This document shows, piece after piece, positions 19,003 to 19,405 of a DNA stretch of 19,405 nt. The stretch comes from JBBTYG01 sp964483045 (GTDB lineage Bacteria > Patescibacteriota > Minisyncoccia > UBA6257 > 2-01-FULL-56-20), in NCBI GenBank assembly GCA_964483045.1, contig CAYZZK010000006.1:1-19405 (forward strand), given 5' to 3'. The position numbers were made by a program, and so were the translations under genes. Below the pieces are notes generated by a model. It searched no databases, was not told the DNA's origin, and saw only the letters and a list, made by a program, of their open reading frames with translations. The stretch's first letter is position 1; every line of letters begins with the position of its first letter.

Positions 19003-19405
19003 ATGGGACGTCGAGAGGGCGTTTCGTTAGTTCAAGATACGCGACGTTCGCGCGCAGGATTCACGCTCATTGAGATACTCATCGTCATTGCGATTTTAGC
19101 GGTCATTATAGGGTTTGGACTTTTTGTAAACCTGGATACTCTTCGATCTGCGTCAACTCGTTCGGAGCGCGCGCTGATTGTGAGTCTGCTTCAAAAAGCT
19201 CGAAGTCAATCGATAAACAATATGTGTTTCGGTGCGGGCTGTACCGCTGGGGCGCCGCACGGCGTGCATATTGATTTTGATCCCGCCGTGCCGCACGCAG
19301 TCCGGCAATACGTCGTCTTTCAGGGGGTAAGTTACGTTGCAGGGAATTCTCTTAACGAGGAAGTAGGATCTGTGTATCCCATATATTTTTCCGACACCGC
19401 GCCGG
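19003..19405 (+). CDS. Type IV pilin-like protein / pseudopilin, GspH/FimT-type (3' partial)
   Basis: An ORF runs from ATG 19003 to the window end, 134 residues visible. A 17-residue basic leader (MGRREGVSLVQDTRRSR) ends in AG before FTLIEILIVIAILAVIIGF, the class III prepilin signal cut by PilD. Glu is at position 5 of the mature chain. After the hydrophobic helix come SERALIVSLLQKARSQSINN, a FimT/GspH-like segment, and a C-rich MCFGAGCTAG loop with two cysteines that may form a disulphide. The arrangement pilB-pilC-pilin is a common minimal CPR pilus operon. The C-terminal part lies outside the window, so the exact pilin class is not certain. Confidence 0.88.
   Translation, partial: MGRREGVSLVQDTRRSRAGFTLIEILIVIAILAVIIGFGLFVNLDTLRSASTRSERALIVSLLQKARSQSINNMCFGAGCTAGAPHGVHIDFDPAVPHAVRQYVVFQGVSYVAGNSLNEEVGSVYPIYFSDTAP

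Overview
The window looks like a chromosomal piece of a Patescibacteria (CPR) genome, most likely from the Parcubacteria side. I infer this from several signs. Genes are compact with weak or absent Shine-Dalgarno sites and TATAAT-like boxes a few bases from start codons. LigA is of CPR style, and there is a secreted peptidoglycan-binding, Fn3 and beta-helix protein. The palindrome CCTGCCTGCCGGCAGGCAGG, common in CPR genomes, is present, as are a single-gene GIY-YIG islet and a small type IV pilus operon. TGA is used as a stop, so the genetic code is the standard bacterial one. No taxonomic marker gene is present, so the assignment is not certain.

Layout, left to right. Positions 1-158 hold the end of a repeat-domain surface protein. 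Then come ligA (237-2264), tRNA-Asp(GTC) and a short islet with a Nudix gene that ends in an imperfect copy of the tRNA-Asp 3' end. A 694-residue secreted surface protein follows (3183-5267). Next is a run of accessory genes: a RibD_C/DHFR-like protein, a DUF1059-like protein, a 56-residue Cys-rich protein and a membrane-anchored coiled-coil protein. Three copies of an ~47-72 nt structured repeat lie behind genes in this part.

The minus strand then carries gatA-gatC (8013-9757). It is followed by three consecutive transcription units with the architecture of ribosome-mediated attenuators: an Ile-rich leader before a 120-aa unknown gene, a Phe-rich leader before a 76-aa unknown gene, and a Leu-rich leader before leuA. 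Each has a promoter, a 27-32 codon leader ORF with a dense run of one amino acid, an antiterminator helix and an intrinsic terminator. Upstream of these are a degenerate Nudix gene and murD.

On the plus strand, a consensus promoter drives an odd initiator-like tRNA-Met(CAT). Behind it sits a 387-bp GIY-YIG islet bounded by an 18-bp exact copy of the tRNA 3' end. Then come a 180-residue exported protein and a pilus operon, pilB-pilC plus a FimT/GspH-like pseudopilin cut by the window end.

The most interesting result is the set of three paralogous attenuators. The Leu one sits in front of a Leu biosynthesis gene, as expected. The Ile and Phe ones control small genes I do not recognise, so amino-acid supply appears to be wired to unknown small proteins. 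The divergent initiator-like tRNA with its islet is the second point worth pursuing.
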